Shown: positions 28,723-35,684, counted from the first letter of the stretch. The stretch: 64,000 nucleotides of DNA from a virus (IMGVR_UViG_3300010354_000050:55412-119411); one strand, 5' to 3'. Numbers and translations: made by a program. Notes: generated by a model not told the origin, from the letters alone.

Positions 28723-30027
28723 ATGAAAAAATCTATTAAAAGAATACCCCACCCTAGCGGAAAAGATGAAAATGTAGGAGGATTGTTTTCTAAAGAATTT
28801 ATTGTAGATATGGAAGTTGGAAGGCTCTCTAGCGATAGTCCATTAGCCCAACGTGCTATTGATATTGCCAACAGTACCTCCTATTGGAACTCTATTAGGA
28901 AGAGGGTTACAGAAAGGATCTACGTACCTACAGAAAACCCACTAGATAGTGACAACAAAGCCAATATCACTATCCCTAACATTCTCCCCCATGGCACCGT
29001 TACCAGAAGAACTGTAGAACCTATGATGGTTACAATGTGTTCTACAAAGCCAAATAGGATAGGTACAGAACTTAAGACAAGGATCAAAGCCCCTAAAGGT
29101 TGGAAAATTGTAGGTGCTGACTTTGACGGTCAAGAGTTACAAATTGCTTCTACCTATGCTGACAAGTGGGAAGGTGGGTTCATTGGAGCTTCTCCTATGA
29201 CCTACATTATTCTAGCAGGTAGTAAGGATAAAGGTACAGATGCCCATACCTTGCTATCTAAGAAAATCAATACAGATAGAGATACGGCTAAGGGTGTAGG
29301 CTTTGCTATCTTGTATGGTGCTGGTTCATTAACTATTGCTAACACTATCAAGAAAAAGTTCAAAGATCGTCATGAAGCTGAACTAAGAGGTTTTGGTGAA
29401 GAGGCAATTAAGTTCAAGAAAGGTTTGAAAGATTCTGAAGGTTACTACTATGGTGGAACCGATTCAGGTTGCTACAATTTCATGGAAAACATTGCCTTAC
29501 GTTCCAGAATCCCTACTTTACCTTGTCTAAAAACTAAAATTTCTACTGCATTGAGGCCAAATGTAGTCGATAATAAATTTGTTACAGGTAGGGTCAACTG
29601 GACTATTCAGGCTTCGGGTGCAGAAGTTTTATCTATTTTCCTAACTTCCGTTCACTGGTTAGCAAGTTATTTCAAGATTCCTGCCCAATTCATCATCAGT
29701 ATCCATGATGAGACTTGGTTCATGGTTCCTGAAAAGTTTGCTGAGCAATTTTGTGTCATCTTTCAAATGGCCCATTTGTATACCTGGTCAAGGTTTCATT
29801 ATGGTGTAGGAATTAATGATCTCCCCCTTAGTCGAGCATTCTTTTCTTCAGTAGCTATTGATGAGAGGATCAGGAAAACACCAAAAGAAAAAACTATTAC
29901 TCCCTCCCACCCTGAAGGAATTAATGAACCCTCTGGTGAAGAATTTTCTATGAAGCAAATGGATGAACTTGGTTGGGTGAAGAAGTTAGGAACAAGAAAA
30001 CAGCTTATTGAAAAAGGAATTTTGTGA
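28723..30027 (+). CDS. DNA polymerase gamma-like protein, polymerase half (family A)
   Basis: A 434-residue protein matching the C-terminal polymerase domain of POLG. LPHGTVTRRTVEPM and PNRIGTELKTRIKAP mirror the POLG palm. Motif A is VGADFDGQEL (about residue 130), motif B DTAKGVGFAILYGAG (about 190) and motif C ISIHDE (about 325). The C-terminus LPLSRAFFSSVAIDERIRK parallels LPQSVAFFSAVDIDRCLRK of human POLG. Residues 1-90 (HPSGKDENVGGLFSKEF) match the POLG segment just before the palm, so only about 150-180 linker residues are missing between the halves. All catalytic acids are present. It has its own promoter at 28500. Confidence 0.92.
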   Translation: MKKSIKRIPHPSGKDENVGGLFSKEFIVDMEVGRLSSDSPLAQRAIDIANSTSYWNSIRKRVTERIYVPTENPLDSDNKANITIPNILPHGTVTRRTVEPMMVTMCSTKPNRIGTELKTRIKAPKGWKIVGADFDGQELQIASTYADKWEGGFIGASPMTYIILAGSKDKGTDAHTLLSKKINTDRDTAKGVGFAILYGAGSLTIANTIKKKFKDRHEAELRGFGEEAIKFKKGLKDSEGYYYGGTDSGCYNFMENIALRSRIPTLPCLKTKISTALRPNVVDNKFVTGRVNWTIQASGAEVLSIFLTSVHWLASYFKIPAQFIISIHDETWFMVPEKFAEQFCVIFQMAHLYTWSRFHYGVGINDLPLSRAFFSSVAIDERIRKTPKEKTITPSHPEGINEPSGEEFSMKQMDELGWVKKLGTRKQLIEKGIL

Positions 30028-30263
30028 TGAAGAACACAATAAAAATTGGCCCTTATTTAGTTTGTTTTGAAACTAACCCTGGTGGAATAGGGAAACTTTT
30101 CTACTTCTATCAGCCTAATGATCCACCAACCAAGCAAAAATTAGCTTTTGCTATAACTATTTTAGAAAGAATTTATGTCGGAGAAGAAGATACAGGACTA
30201 GAAGTTCATCAAGCTTTACAAATACTTCTTCTAGGTCTTTGCTTGACAATTGCTAAGATCTAA
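30024..30263 (+). CDS. Hypothetical protein, 79 aa
   Basis: It overlaps the polymerase stop by ATGA (30024-30027), so it is translationally coupled to the polymerase domain. It has strands at the N-terminus (IKIGPYLVCFETNPGGIGKL) and a hydrophobic C-terminus (ALQILLLGLCLTIAKI). A link to replication is suggested by coupling only. Confidence 0.6.
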   Translation: MMKNTIKIGPYLVCFETNPGGIGKLFYFYQPNDPPTKQKLAFAITILERIYVGEEDTGLEVHQALQILLLGLCLTIAKI

Positions 30264-30291
30264 ACCGTTGTTGTCTATTAACTTAAACAAG

Positions 30292-30879
30292 ATGTCTAAA
30301 CTACTCATTGTTGTATCTGGCCCTGATCGTGTAGGGAAATCGACTTTAATTGACACTTTAATGTTTTATAAGGGTTTTTCTGCTAAAAACTTTTATGTAA
30401 AACACCATAGCAAACCGCCGCTAGATTATGATAATGTCTATGACTATCACAAAGATAGTGTCAAAGGTTGGCTTGAATCGGGTAAGCAATATGCAATTTT
30501 CGACCGTTCCTGGCCTTGCACCTACATTCTGGAACGTCTAAGGGATGGAAATACAGGCCATTTTGATCAACTTATTGATTTTGAAATTGAATTGTACGAT
30601 TTGATGGAGAAGAAAGAAGCAAAAGTTGTTCACCTAGGTATTACAAAACCTTGGCATTGGTCTGGGCCACATCATTTGAAGGAACTCAGGGAGTTTTACG
30701 GATCAGATAAGAAAAGAGCAATTAGGGATAACTACATTGTTAGGATGCAAGAACATGAAAATTATTTGTCAGAATTGGTAAATTTCTGTAATCAAATTAC
30801 ACTTTTCCCATCCTTGTTTCTAGAATTTCCTGAGGTAAATGAAGTTTGGGATTCAATCTATAATACTATTGGTAGTTAA
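30292..30879 (+). CDS. Nucleoside/nucleotide kinase, thymidylate kinase-like, 195 aa
   Basis: The P-loop GPDRVGKST (about residues 9-17) and FDRSWPCTYILE (about 78) are typical of thymidylate/deoxynucleoside kinases. In-frame TTG codons upstream (30250) give a longer form, but the ATG at 30292 starts immediately before the P-loop strand as in this family. The helical C-terminal half lacks a recognisable lid arginine motif. It would supply dNTP precursors for phage replication. Confidence 0.75.
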   Translation: MSKLLIVVSGPDRVGKSTLIDTLMFYKGFSAKNFYVKHHSKPPLDYDNVYDYHKDSVKGWLESGKQYAIFDRSWPCTYILERLRDGNTGHFDQLIDFEIELYDLMEKKEAKVVHLGITKPWHWSGPHHLKELREFYGSDKKRAIRDNYIVRMQEHENYLSELVNFCNQITLFPSLFLEFPEVNEVWDSIYNTIGS

Positions 30880-30880
30880 G

Positions 30881-31117
30881 ATGTTCCCGCCTAGCAAAGA
30901 TCCTCTCTTCTTATTAGTTGCAGCTAAGGATTGGAAGGAGGATGTTGAAGAAAGGCTTGAGATAGGGAGGGTAGAACAAGCTAAGGAAAGCTTGCAAGAA
31001 GCTATCTTAACCTATAATCAATTGCCACCCGGTTACAAAGACCTAGACCTAGAAGAACAATTAGCAAAATTGTCCTCAAAAGTCTATAATAGGTTGAATG
31101 GTAAATTACCATTGTAG
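30881..31117 (+). CDS. Hypothetical protein, 78 aa
   Basis: An earlier ATG (30839) overlaps the kinase gene. The ATG at 30881, one base after the kinase stop, is preferred. The protein has helical, charged regions (KDWKEDVEERLEIGRVEQAK) and lies 23 bases before the tail-assembly genes. It may be a head or tail accessory protein, but no homology is seen. Confidence 0.5.
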   Translation: MFPPSKDPLFLLVAAKDWKEDVEERLEIGRVEQAKESLQEAILTYNQLPPGYKDLDLEEQLAKLSSKVYNRLNGKLPL

Positions 31118-31140
31118 TTATTTTTATTGGAATTAAACAG

Positions 31141-31515
31141 ATGAGTGGAGTAAAAGTTCTTAGAAGGGGTGAAGATTCCCCCCAATCTGATGATCAAGGT
31201 TCTGTTTCCTCTACCTCGAAGACATCAGAAGTCTTTTGTGCAACCCTTAGCACTGGTCAGGAAATTTGCATCAGACCCATGAAAGCGTCTGACATTATGT
31301 GGATGGAAACTTTAGACAGAGGTAAGGAGCCTGTAGGGGATGTTCAAAAATCCTTGAAGCTAGTTGCCAGGTTGTCTACAAAAACCCAACACCCCATTAC
31401 TTTCCCTTTCCTAATGGATTTGTCCATGCCAGATCTTAAAATTGTAACAGATCTGTTGGCAAAGGCAAGTGGGACTAAGGAAGAAGAAGTTGACGATTTT
31501 GACCCAAACTTCTAA
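31141..31515 (+). CDS. Tail assembly chaperone, first frame (124 aa)
   Basis: The central part (ATLSTGQEICIRPMKASDIM) resembles the small phage tail assembly chaperones of the Mu gp41/P2 E/lambda G class. The C-terminus is acidic (EEEVDDFDPN). Its stop follows a canonical -1 slippery heptamer (31503-31509), and the -1 frame continues into the next gene, as in lambda G and GT. The position just before a gpG-like tail gene supports this. The tape-measure gene, usually nearby, is not in the window. Confidence 0.7.
   Translation: MSGVKVLRRGEDSPQSDDQGSVSSTSKTSEVFCATLSTGQEICIRPMKASDIMWMETLDRGKEPVGDVQKSLKLVARLSTKTQHPITFPFLMDLSMPDLKIVTDLLAKASGTKEEEVDDFDPNF
31503..31509 (+). promoter_or_regulatory. 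-1 ribosomal frameshift site CCCAAAC
   Basis: The heptamer is C CCA AAC in the frame of the 31141 gene (codons CCA 31504-31506, AAC 31507-31509), the X XXY YYZ form. A -1 slip re-reads it as CCC AAA and continues open to the stop at 31955. The 0-frame stop TAA follows at 31513. It is analogous to the lambda G-T slippery site. Confidence 0.75.
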
Positions 31516-31955
31516 AAACCACTGCTACTGAAGATTTCTCTTACATAGTAGAATTAGGGGAAAAAATTACCTTGAACATAAGGGAATTGACCCCTAAAGA
31601 CTACTACCTTGTAAGTTTAATTCAAAATGATTACCCGGATATGTCTTCTTTAGTATTTAATTTCCTCCTGTTACAAAAGTTAGCCAATATTACTGAAGAA
31701 GAATTAGATCAAATTCCTGTATATTTCTTCAAACCTTTGTTCAAATGGATCAATGATGAAATACTGGAAGGGAAGGTAATGACAGTAGAACAGTGGTTAT
31801 CCCTGGCTTTTCACCTTTGCAAACAAAGATGGGATCAATCAATAGACTGGTTAGAGCAACAGCCTGTCAGCAAAATCCTACTTATGTTGAAAATTCAATC
31901 AGATTTTGTTGAAAAAGAAAAGCAAGAAATGAAAAAATCAGCAAGGAAGAAATGA
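31503..31955 (+). CDS. Tail assembly chaperone, second (-1) frame, made as a fusion to the 31141 product
   Basis: This frame is open from 31503 (after a TGA at 31500-31502) to TAA 31953-31955. The part before the TTG at 31572 reads KLLKTTATEDFSYIVELGEK, which looks like real protein, and no ATG is near the 5' end. Together with the slippery site this argues that it is translated by -1 frameshifting as a G-T type extension of about 270 residues total. TTG 31572 (with GGGGAAAA upstream) could start a separate product. The C-terminus is helical and basic. Confidence 0.65.
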   Translation, partial: PKLLKTTATEDFSYIVELGEKITLNIRELTPKDYYLVSLIQNDYPDMSSLVFNFLLLQKLANITEEELDQIPVYFFKPLFKWINDEILEGKVMTVEQWLSLAFHLCKQRWDQSIDWLEQQPVSKILLMLKIQSDFVEKEKQEMKKSARKK

Positions 31956-32317
31956 TAAGCTTTGAAGTTAGTTTTCCAGAGTTTGATCCAAACTGGTTGC
32001 AAAAGTGTAAAGATGAAATAGTTAAGGTTGTCGAAGAGGAAAACAGATCTTCTTGGAAGCAGGAACAAAACCCCACTACAGGTGCAAAATGGCCCCCTAG
32101 GAAACAGCCTACAGGGTCATGGCCTTTGCTTAACAAGACTGGGAGAATGTTTAGCCAGACTAAGTTTGAAGCTAAGGGAAGTGGTAACTCTTTACCTATA
32201 AAAGCACAATTTCCTTTTTATGGCCAATTCCACCAGAACAACAGACCTTGGTTAGGGGTTCCTCCTTCCTCTAGCCCAAAGATCGGTCAAATCATTGCTA
32301 AAAATGTATTCAAGTAA
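31952..32317 (+). CDS. Tail completion / virion morphogenesis protein (Mu gpG-like), 121 aa
   Basis: It starts in an ATGATAA overlap with the chaperone frame. AKWPPRKQPTGSWPLLNKTG, then FPFYGQFHQNNRPWLGVPPS matches the pattern W-P-x-RK...LL-x-TG...YGxxHQ...RPxLG of the phage virion morphogenesis family (Mu gpG, P2 gpS). Those proteins complete the tail or its connection to the head. It ends the tail-assembly group. Confidence 0.75.
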   Translation: MISFEVSFPEFDPNWLQKCKDEIVKVVEEENRSSWKQEQNPTTGAKWPPRKQPTGSWPLLNKTGRMFSQTKFEAKGSGNSLPIKAQFPFYGQFHQNNRPWLGVPPSSSPKIGQIIAKNVFK

Positions 32318-32340
32318 TTTAGAAACTTTCAATTAACTAC

Positions 32341-32369
32341 TTGACATTAGTAAAGTTCTTTGCTATAGT
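32341..32369 (+). promoter_or_regulatory. Sigma-70-type promoter
   Basis: TTGACA (32341-32346), 17-bp spacer, TATAGT (32364-32369). It opens an early-type island between virion genes. Confidence 0.75.
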
Positions 32370-32404
32370 AGTTATGTAGTTGAAAAAAAAGGGGGAATAA
32401 GCCC

Positions 32405-32650
32405 ATGATGATCTACAACCCTTCTATTGCCAATCCTGAAGCCGATCTTTCTCAAATTCCTGCATTTATTTTAGAAGATGGGGGAACGGTTTACTGGAAT
32501 GCTCTTGACAAAGAGCAGTGTAAGGAATTTTTTGATTATGCTATGGGGTATATCTGGCAAGACAATGTAGGGTCTACTATGGCTTGCGAAATCCTTGGTT
32601 GCCTAGAAGACACTTATCCTGATTGGGTAGAGGAATTTGAAAATTTGTAA
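32405..32650 (+). CDS. Hypothetical acidic protein, 81 aa
   Basis: A single-gene unit with GGGGGAATAAGCCC before two consecutive ATG codons (32405, 32408). It is acidic with an amphipathic centre (EQCKEFFDYAMGYIWQDNVG). A terminator follows. No family recognised. Confidence 0.6.
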   Translation: MMIYNPSIANPEADLSQIPAFILEDGGTVYWNALDKEQCKEFFDYAMGYIWQDNVGSTMACEILGCLEDTYPDWVEEFENL

Positions 32651-32659
32651 ATAATCTAA

Positions 32660-32690
32660 AAGGAGACTTAAGTAAGTCTCCTTTTTTTAT
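32660..32690 (+). terminator. Rho-independent terminator
   Basis: AAGGAGACTTA, AG, TAAGTCTCCTT with a T7 run. Confidence 0.8.
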
Positions 32691-32705
32691 TCATGGGTTT
32701 GTTGG

Positions 32706-32734
32706 TTGACAATAAACTAATAATGTTTTACAAT
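32706..32734 (+). promoter_or_regulatory. Sigma-70-type promoter
   Basis: TTGACA (32706-32711), 17-bp spacer, TACAAT (32729-32734). Confidence 0.75.
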
Positions 32735-32762
32735 AGGAAAAGTTAAGCAAAAGGCAATTCAG

Positions 32763-33020
32763 ATGGAATACCAAGAACCCTTGTTTAGTATGTATGAAGA
32801 GTTAGAACAAGCTAAAACAGTTTATTCTGAACCTTTTGAAATTTTCCTTGTTGAAGCTGTTGAGTACCAAAATTCTGAAGGAGAAATCCAATATGATGCT
32901 GCAATTTTTAATTGGGATGCAGTAATCAAGAGTAGGGCTAAAGGTTTTAACTCCTTACCTGAATGCTTAGAAGCTCTGGCAGAAACCCAGTATGCCAAAT
33001 TAATTGGTTGGGTGCCATGA
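32763..33020 (+). CDS. Hypothetical protein, 85 aa, paralogue A
   Basis: It shares FEI(F/Y)(L/V)(V/I)EAVEY and GFNSLPECLEALAE with the next gene. The DNA of the second block is identical over about 35 bases, so a recent duplication or gene conversion occurred. The protein is acidic. Function unknown. Confidence 0.6.
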   Translation: MEYQEPLFSMYEELEQAKTVYSEPFEIFLVEAVEYQNSEGEIQYDAAIFNWDAVIKSRAKGFNSLPECLEALAETQYAKLIGWVP

Positions 33021-33101
33021 GGTTGTTGTAATCTTTAGCAATCTTTTTCAACTCTAATACACTACATACAGTAAGCTTAATTTATAAACAGTGGGATTTT
33101 T

Positions 33102-33356
33102 ATGATCTGTGAAATTTACAGGGATAACTTTGAAATTTATGTTATTGAAGCTGTAGAGTATGAAGATGGGGAAGGAAAACTCAAATATTATTCTAAGTTT
33201 ACTACTCAAGAAGGAGTACCTATGTGTGAAGCAGTAGGTTTTAACTCCTTACCTGAATGCTTAGAAGCTCTAGCAGAGATTTCTATTATCAAAGGAATCG
33301 GGTGGAAACCTTTAAGAAATTTTAGTGGACATTTTTCTAAAAGTGTAGTAGAATAA
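33102..33356 (+). CDS. Hypothetical protein, 84 aa, paralogue B
   Basis: A paralogue of the 32763 gene (EIYVIEAVEYEDGEGKLKYY, GFNSLPECLEALAE), with a different N-terminus and an extended basic C-terminus. Sequence similarity is much higher in the 3' block than elsewhere. Function unknown. Confidence 0.6.
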   Translation: MICEIYRDNFEIYVIEAVEYEDGEGKLKYYSKFTTQEGVPMCEAVGFNSLPECLEALAEISIIKGIGWKPLRNFSGHFSKSVVE

Positions 33357-33384
33357 GATCAGTTAAGCAAAAGGAATACAACCA

Positions 33385-33606
33385 ATGGCCCACACAATTA
33401 CTTTTGAAGATGTTAAAGGTTTCCACAATGTTGTAGACCTTGCAGGGAGTTTTGGAAAAGACTCAAACAAAAAGCTTCAGGCTATCTTGAACCTGAATGA
33501 AGATGGAACTTTGGGATATAAGTTCCAAGTAAAGAGTAATAAGGAAGTTCAAGTCTCTACAGAAAACCTGTATCAGGCTGTATCCGTTTATAACAGCTTG
33601 CCCTAA
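33385..33606 (+). CDS. Hypothetical protein, 73 aa
   Basis: A small strand-rich protein (ITFEDVKGFHNVVDLAGSFG). The leader AGTTAAGCAAAAGGAATACA resembles that before the 32763 gene (AGTTAAGCAAAAGGCAATTC), another sign of cassette duplication here. No family recognised. Confidence 0.55.
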   Translation: MAHTITFEDVKGFHNVVDLAGSFGKDSNKKLQAILNLNEDGTLGYKFQVKSNKEVQVSTENLYQAVSVYNSLP

Positions 33607-33613
33607 ACTACAT

Positions 33614-33645
33614 CGGGGAAACTCCTTGAGGAGTTTCCCCCTATT
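33614..33645 (+). terminator. Possible terminator hairpin
   Basis: GGGGAAACTCC, TTGA, GGAGTTTCCCC is a strong stem, but the following T run is poor (CTATTTAA). Confidence 0.6.
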
Positions 33646-33666
33646 TAATCCCTAGGCTTTTATCTT

Positions 33667-34104
33667 ATGAATCTATTACCCGGAATGATTTTTGAAATTG
33701 ACGGTTCTCTGTGGGAATTTAGCTGTAATTACTTCCATGAAGCTGAATTTATAAATCCCACTAAACCATACAAGCTAAGTTTTTCCTTCAAGGATGAATT
33801 CAGTAAGGAAAAGGTTGAAAGTGTAAAAGGTCTTGACAACTACAAACTCATCTTTCACCCTAACCAAGAAATCTACAACAAGTTTGAACAGATTGGTGAA
33901 AATCCTGAAATTGAAGAAGAAGGGGTTGAAACTATGTCTTATTTTTCTTTATTACGTAGTGATCTGGAAATTTACAGAGATAAATCTGGAAGCTTTGTTT
34001 TCTGCTATGTTTCAGGAGATGAAAATCATGAAATTAAATTTGATTTAGTTAATTCCTTAAAAGATTTGAATGATTGGGTTTTTGACATAATTGTAGGTAA
34101 TTGA
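33667..34104 (+). CDS. Hypothetical protein, 145 aa
   Basis: A 145-residue acidic, strand-rich protein (MIFEIDGSLWEFSCNYFHEA). There is no obvious ribosome binding site. It is followed after one base by the next ATG, so the two genes are probably coupled. No family recognised. Confidence 0.6.
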   Translation: MNLLPGMIFEIDGSLWEFSCNYFHEAEFINPTKPYKLSFSFKDEFSKEKVESVKGLDNYKLIFHPNQEIYNKFEQIGENPEIEEEGVETMSYFSLLRSDLEIYRDKSGSFVFCYVSGDENHEIKFDLVNSLKDLNDWVFDIIVGN

Positions 34105-34105
34105 A

Positions 34106-34363
34106 ATGAAACTATACTCGGTTGAACGGAATTACAGAGAAAAGAGATATGTATCTTTTCCTAATCCAGCAGAATATGTTGTGGATAGAGCCTTATCTGG
34201 AGGCTCTGAATCTGAACAGTTAGTAAAAATCAGAGGTCTTATCTCCATCTTAACTGACAAACTTCTAGATGCAGGTTTACTAGAGCTAGAAGAGATTAAA
34301 TATCTCTTTGAAGATAGCCCTGATGGCCCCTTCTACAAAACAAAAGAAGAGGCAGACAAATGA
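34106..34363 (+). CDS. Hypothetical protein, 85 aa
   Basis: A helical protein (QLVKIRGLISILTDKLLDAG) with a basic N-terminus (MKLYSVERNYREKRYVSFPN). It starts directly after the 145-aa gene. No family recognised. Confidence 0.55.
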   Translation: MKLYSVERNYREKRYVSFPNPAEYVVDRALSGGSESEQLVKIRGLISILTDKLLDAGLLELEEIKYLFEDSPDGPFYKTKEEADK

Positions 34364-34427
34364 AATAACCTTCTTCAAGGTTAATTTCAAAGAAAAGAGC
34401 TTGGCTATAAGTTCCTTTTTTTATTGG

Positions 34428-34549
34428 AAAGTTTACTTACCTTGACAAAAATTGAGAAAATGAACACCATGCCTTAGCAGATGCCCAGTGAAATAAAGGA
34501 GCTTGGGGTTTATGTCTAAGTTTAGTTGAAAGAATGATAAGTAAACTTT
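34428..34549 (+). repeat. 12-bp inverted repeat flanking a gene remnant
   Basis: AAAGTTTACTTA (34428-34439) and TAAGTAAACTTT (34538-34549) are perfect inverted copies separated by 98 bases. They bracket most of the exonuclease-like remnant. They could be ends of a tiny mobile element or one long-range RNA stem. Confidence 0.45.
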
Positions 34550-34575
34550 GTGAAAAAATAGTTGACAACCTTTAG
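34456..34575 (+). pseudogene. 3' remnant of a DnaQ/RNase T-like exonuclease gene with a TGA nonsense codon
   Basis: A start-less frame reads ENEHHALADAQ, then TGA (34489-34491), then NKGAWGLCLSLVERMISKLC to TAG 34573-34575. HxALADA is the Exo III region of DnaQ-fold exonucleases, where the last acid sits two or three residues after His-x-Ala-Leu. The stop falls where Trp is plausible (TGG to TGA). The last codons overlap the next promoter. The upstream two-thirds of such a gene is absent. Confidence 0.4.
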
Positions 34576-34590
34576 CTAATCTGGTATACT
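34562..34590 (+). promoter_or_regulatory. Sigma-70-type promoter
   Basis: TTGACA (34562-34567), 17-bp spacer, TATACT (34585-34590). The leader starts with GTTGAG (34598-34603). Confidence 0.8.
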
Positions 34591-34617
34591 ACATGTAGTT
34601 GAGTTTGGAAATTGCCA

Positions 34618-34869
34618 ATGGCTACTGTATTTACTAAAGAAATCCCCGCCACCTATCAAGAAGAATGGGAAACCGGAGAGTACTACCAGGCTATTACAGA
34701 ATTTGGACTAGAGTTTGGTAAAGGAGTATTTACCATTTACCAGAATGGAACTTGCCCTCTGAACTTCCCTTCTTTCTGTAGCGTAGAAAGGGAAAAATAC
34801 CCCCTTCACCTTCAACGGGCTAATAGAGCTTATGAAATTGCTACTGAAATCCTGGTAGCAAATATGTAA
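34618..34869 (+). CDS. Hypothetical protein, 83 aa
   Basis: The ATG at 34618 is preferred over the TTG at 34612, given GGAA upstream. The protein has helical ends and a central aromatic stretch (FGLEFGKGVFTIYQNGTCPL). It is a single-gene unit followed by a terminator. No family recognised. Confidence 0.6.
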   Translation: MATVFTKEIPATYQEEWETGEYYQAITEFGLEFGKGVFTIYQNGTCPLNFPSFCSVEREKYPLHLQRANRAYEIATEILVANM

Positions 34870-34889
34870 AACAGTAGAATTAGAAAAAG

Positions 34890-34918
34890 AAGGGAGATTT
34901 CTCCCTCCTTTTTTTATT
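34890..34918 (+). terminator. Rho-independent terminator
   Basis: AAGGGAGA, short loop, TCTCCCTCC followed by a T7 run. Confidence 0.75.
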
Positions 34919-34945
34919 GACAAAAATCTTTTCCCAAGTTAAAGC
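34917..34945 (+). promoter_or_regulatory. Weak promoter before a non-coding or decayed unit
   Basis: TTGACA (34917-34922) with TAAAGC at 34940 (17-bp spacer). Between here and the terminator at 35043 no ATG gene exists; a start-less frame reads FRILKELIDKFAKLVSQLVS. Confidence 0.4.
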
Positions 34946-35042
34946 AGGACTATTCCTACATTTAGAATCCTCAAAGAACTAATAGATAAGTTTGCCAAGC
35001 TTGTTAGTCAGTTAGTTAGTAAATCAACATTACTTTTCAGGT

Positions 35043-35070
35043 AGGCTCTAGTAGCCTACCTTTTTTTTAT
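35043..35070 (+). terminator. Rho-independent terminator
   Basis: GTAGGCTC, TA, GTAGCCTAC with a T8 run, ending the early-type island before the virion genes. The 125 bases after it hold no gene. Confidence 0.75.
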
Positions 35071-35196
35071 TAAGGAAGATGCTCAAGCTTATTGGCTAAG
35101 AAGGTAGTCTTAGAATTAGTCTAGGCTTTCTTATTCTGATACTCATTGCTAAGTTGGTAAGGGGTAAATTTCTATTAAATTCTAATATGGTTTCAA

Positions 35197-35586
35197 ATGG
35201 CTAAAACAAGAATTTGGCAAGAAGGAGATAGTTGGTCAAAGGTTGCCTATTTAGAAACCTTTGATTCAAGAAATTTTAGGAAAATCTTAAAACTAAACCC
35301 TAGTTTTGACATTAGAACTTACCCAGCACCAGGAGTTCCAATTTTAGTAAGTCAATCTGGAGTAGGTTCAAAAGGCGTAGGAACTATCAACCAACTTGAT
35401 CTAACATTAGACCTGAGAAGATCAAATTCAAATTCCAACCTAAGAGATAGCATCTATCCTTGGGAAACGCTTTCAGAATTTACCTCAAGATTAACTGAAT
35501 ATACAGCCGCAGCACTTCTACAATCAGATAGAACCAACGGATTTAGTCTAGATTCACCCCAAGCACTAAGGGGGCCAAGAAAATAA
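35197..35586 (+). CDS. LysM/gpX-like tail protein, 129 aa
   Basis: Residues 5-45 (RIWQEGDSWSKVAYLETFDS and onward to LKLNPSFD) follow the LysM-like pattern of phage tail protein X (GDxxxxIA...I...NP). Pro-rich PAPGVPILV follows, as in tail or baseplate LysM proteins that link tube to hub. It stands directly before the sheath gene. The short upstream GGGGTAAATT at 35161 recurs before the gene at 46339 and may belong to a late promoter. Confidence 0.6.
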   Translation: MAKTRIWQEGDSWSKVAYLETFDSRNFRKILKLNPSFDIRTYPAPGVPILVSQSGVGSKGVGTINQLDLTLDLRRSNSNSNLRDSIYPWETLSEFTSRLTEYTAAALLQSDRTNGFSLDSPQALRGPRK

Positions 35587-35684
35587 ATATCAGGATTTGG
35601 GTAATATAGTCTGTAGGTCAAAGGGTATAGACAGAAACTTTAAGCTTAATATTTCCTTTTACCTTACATACTTGTTAGTTAAAA

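Noticed and set aside
8235-34491. Reassignment of TGA to Trp, suggested by in-frame TGA at 8235 and 34489
   Set aside because: TGA ends many sound genes (portal, macrodomain, gp25 neighbour at 40046, polymerase domain), TAG and TAA are also used, and other lesions are plain frameshifts.
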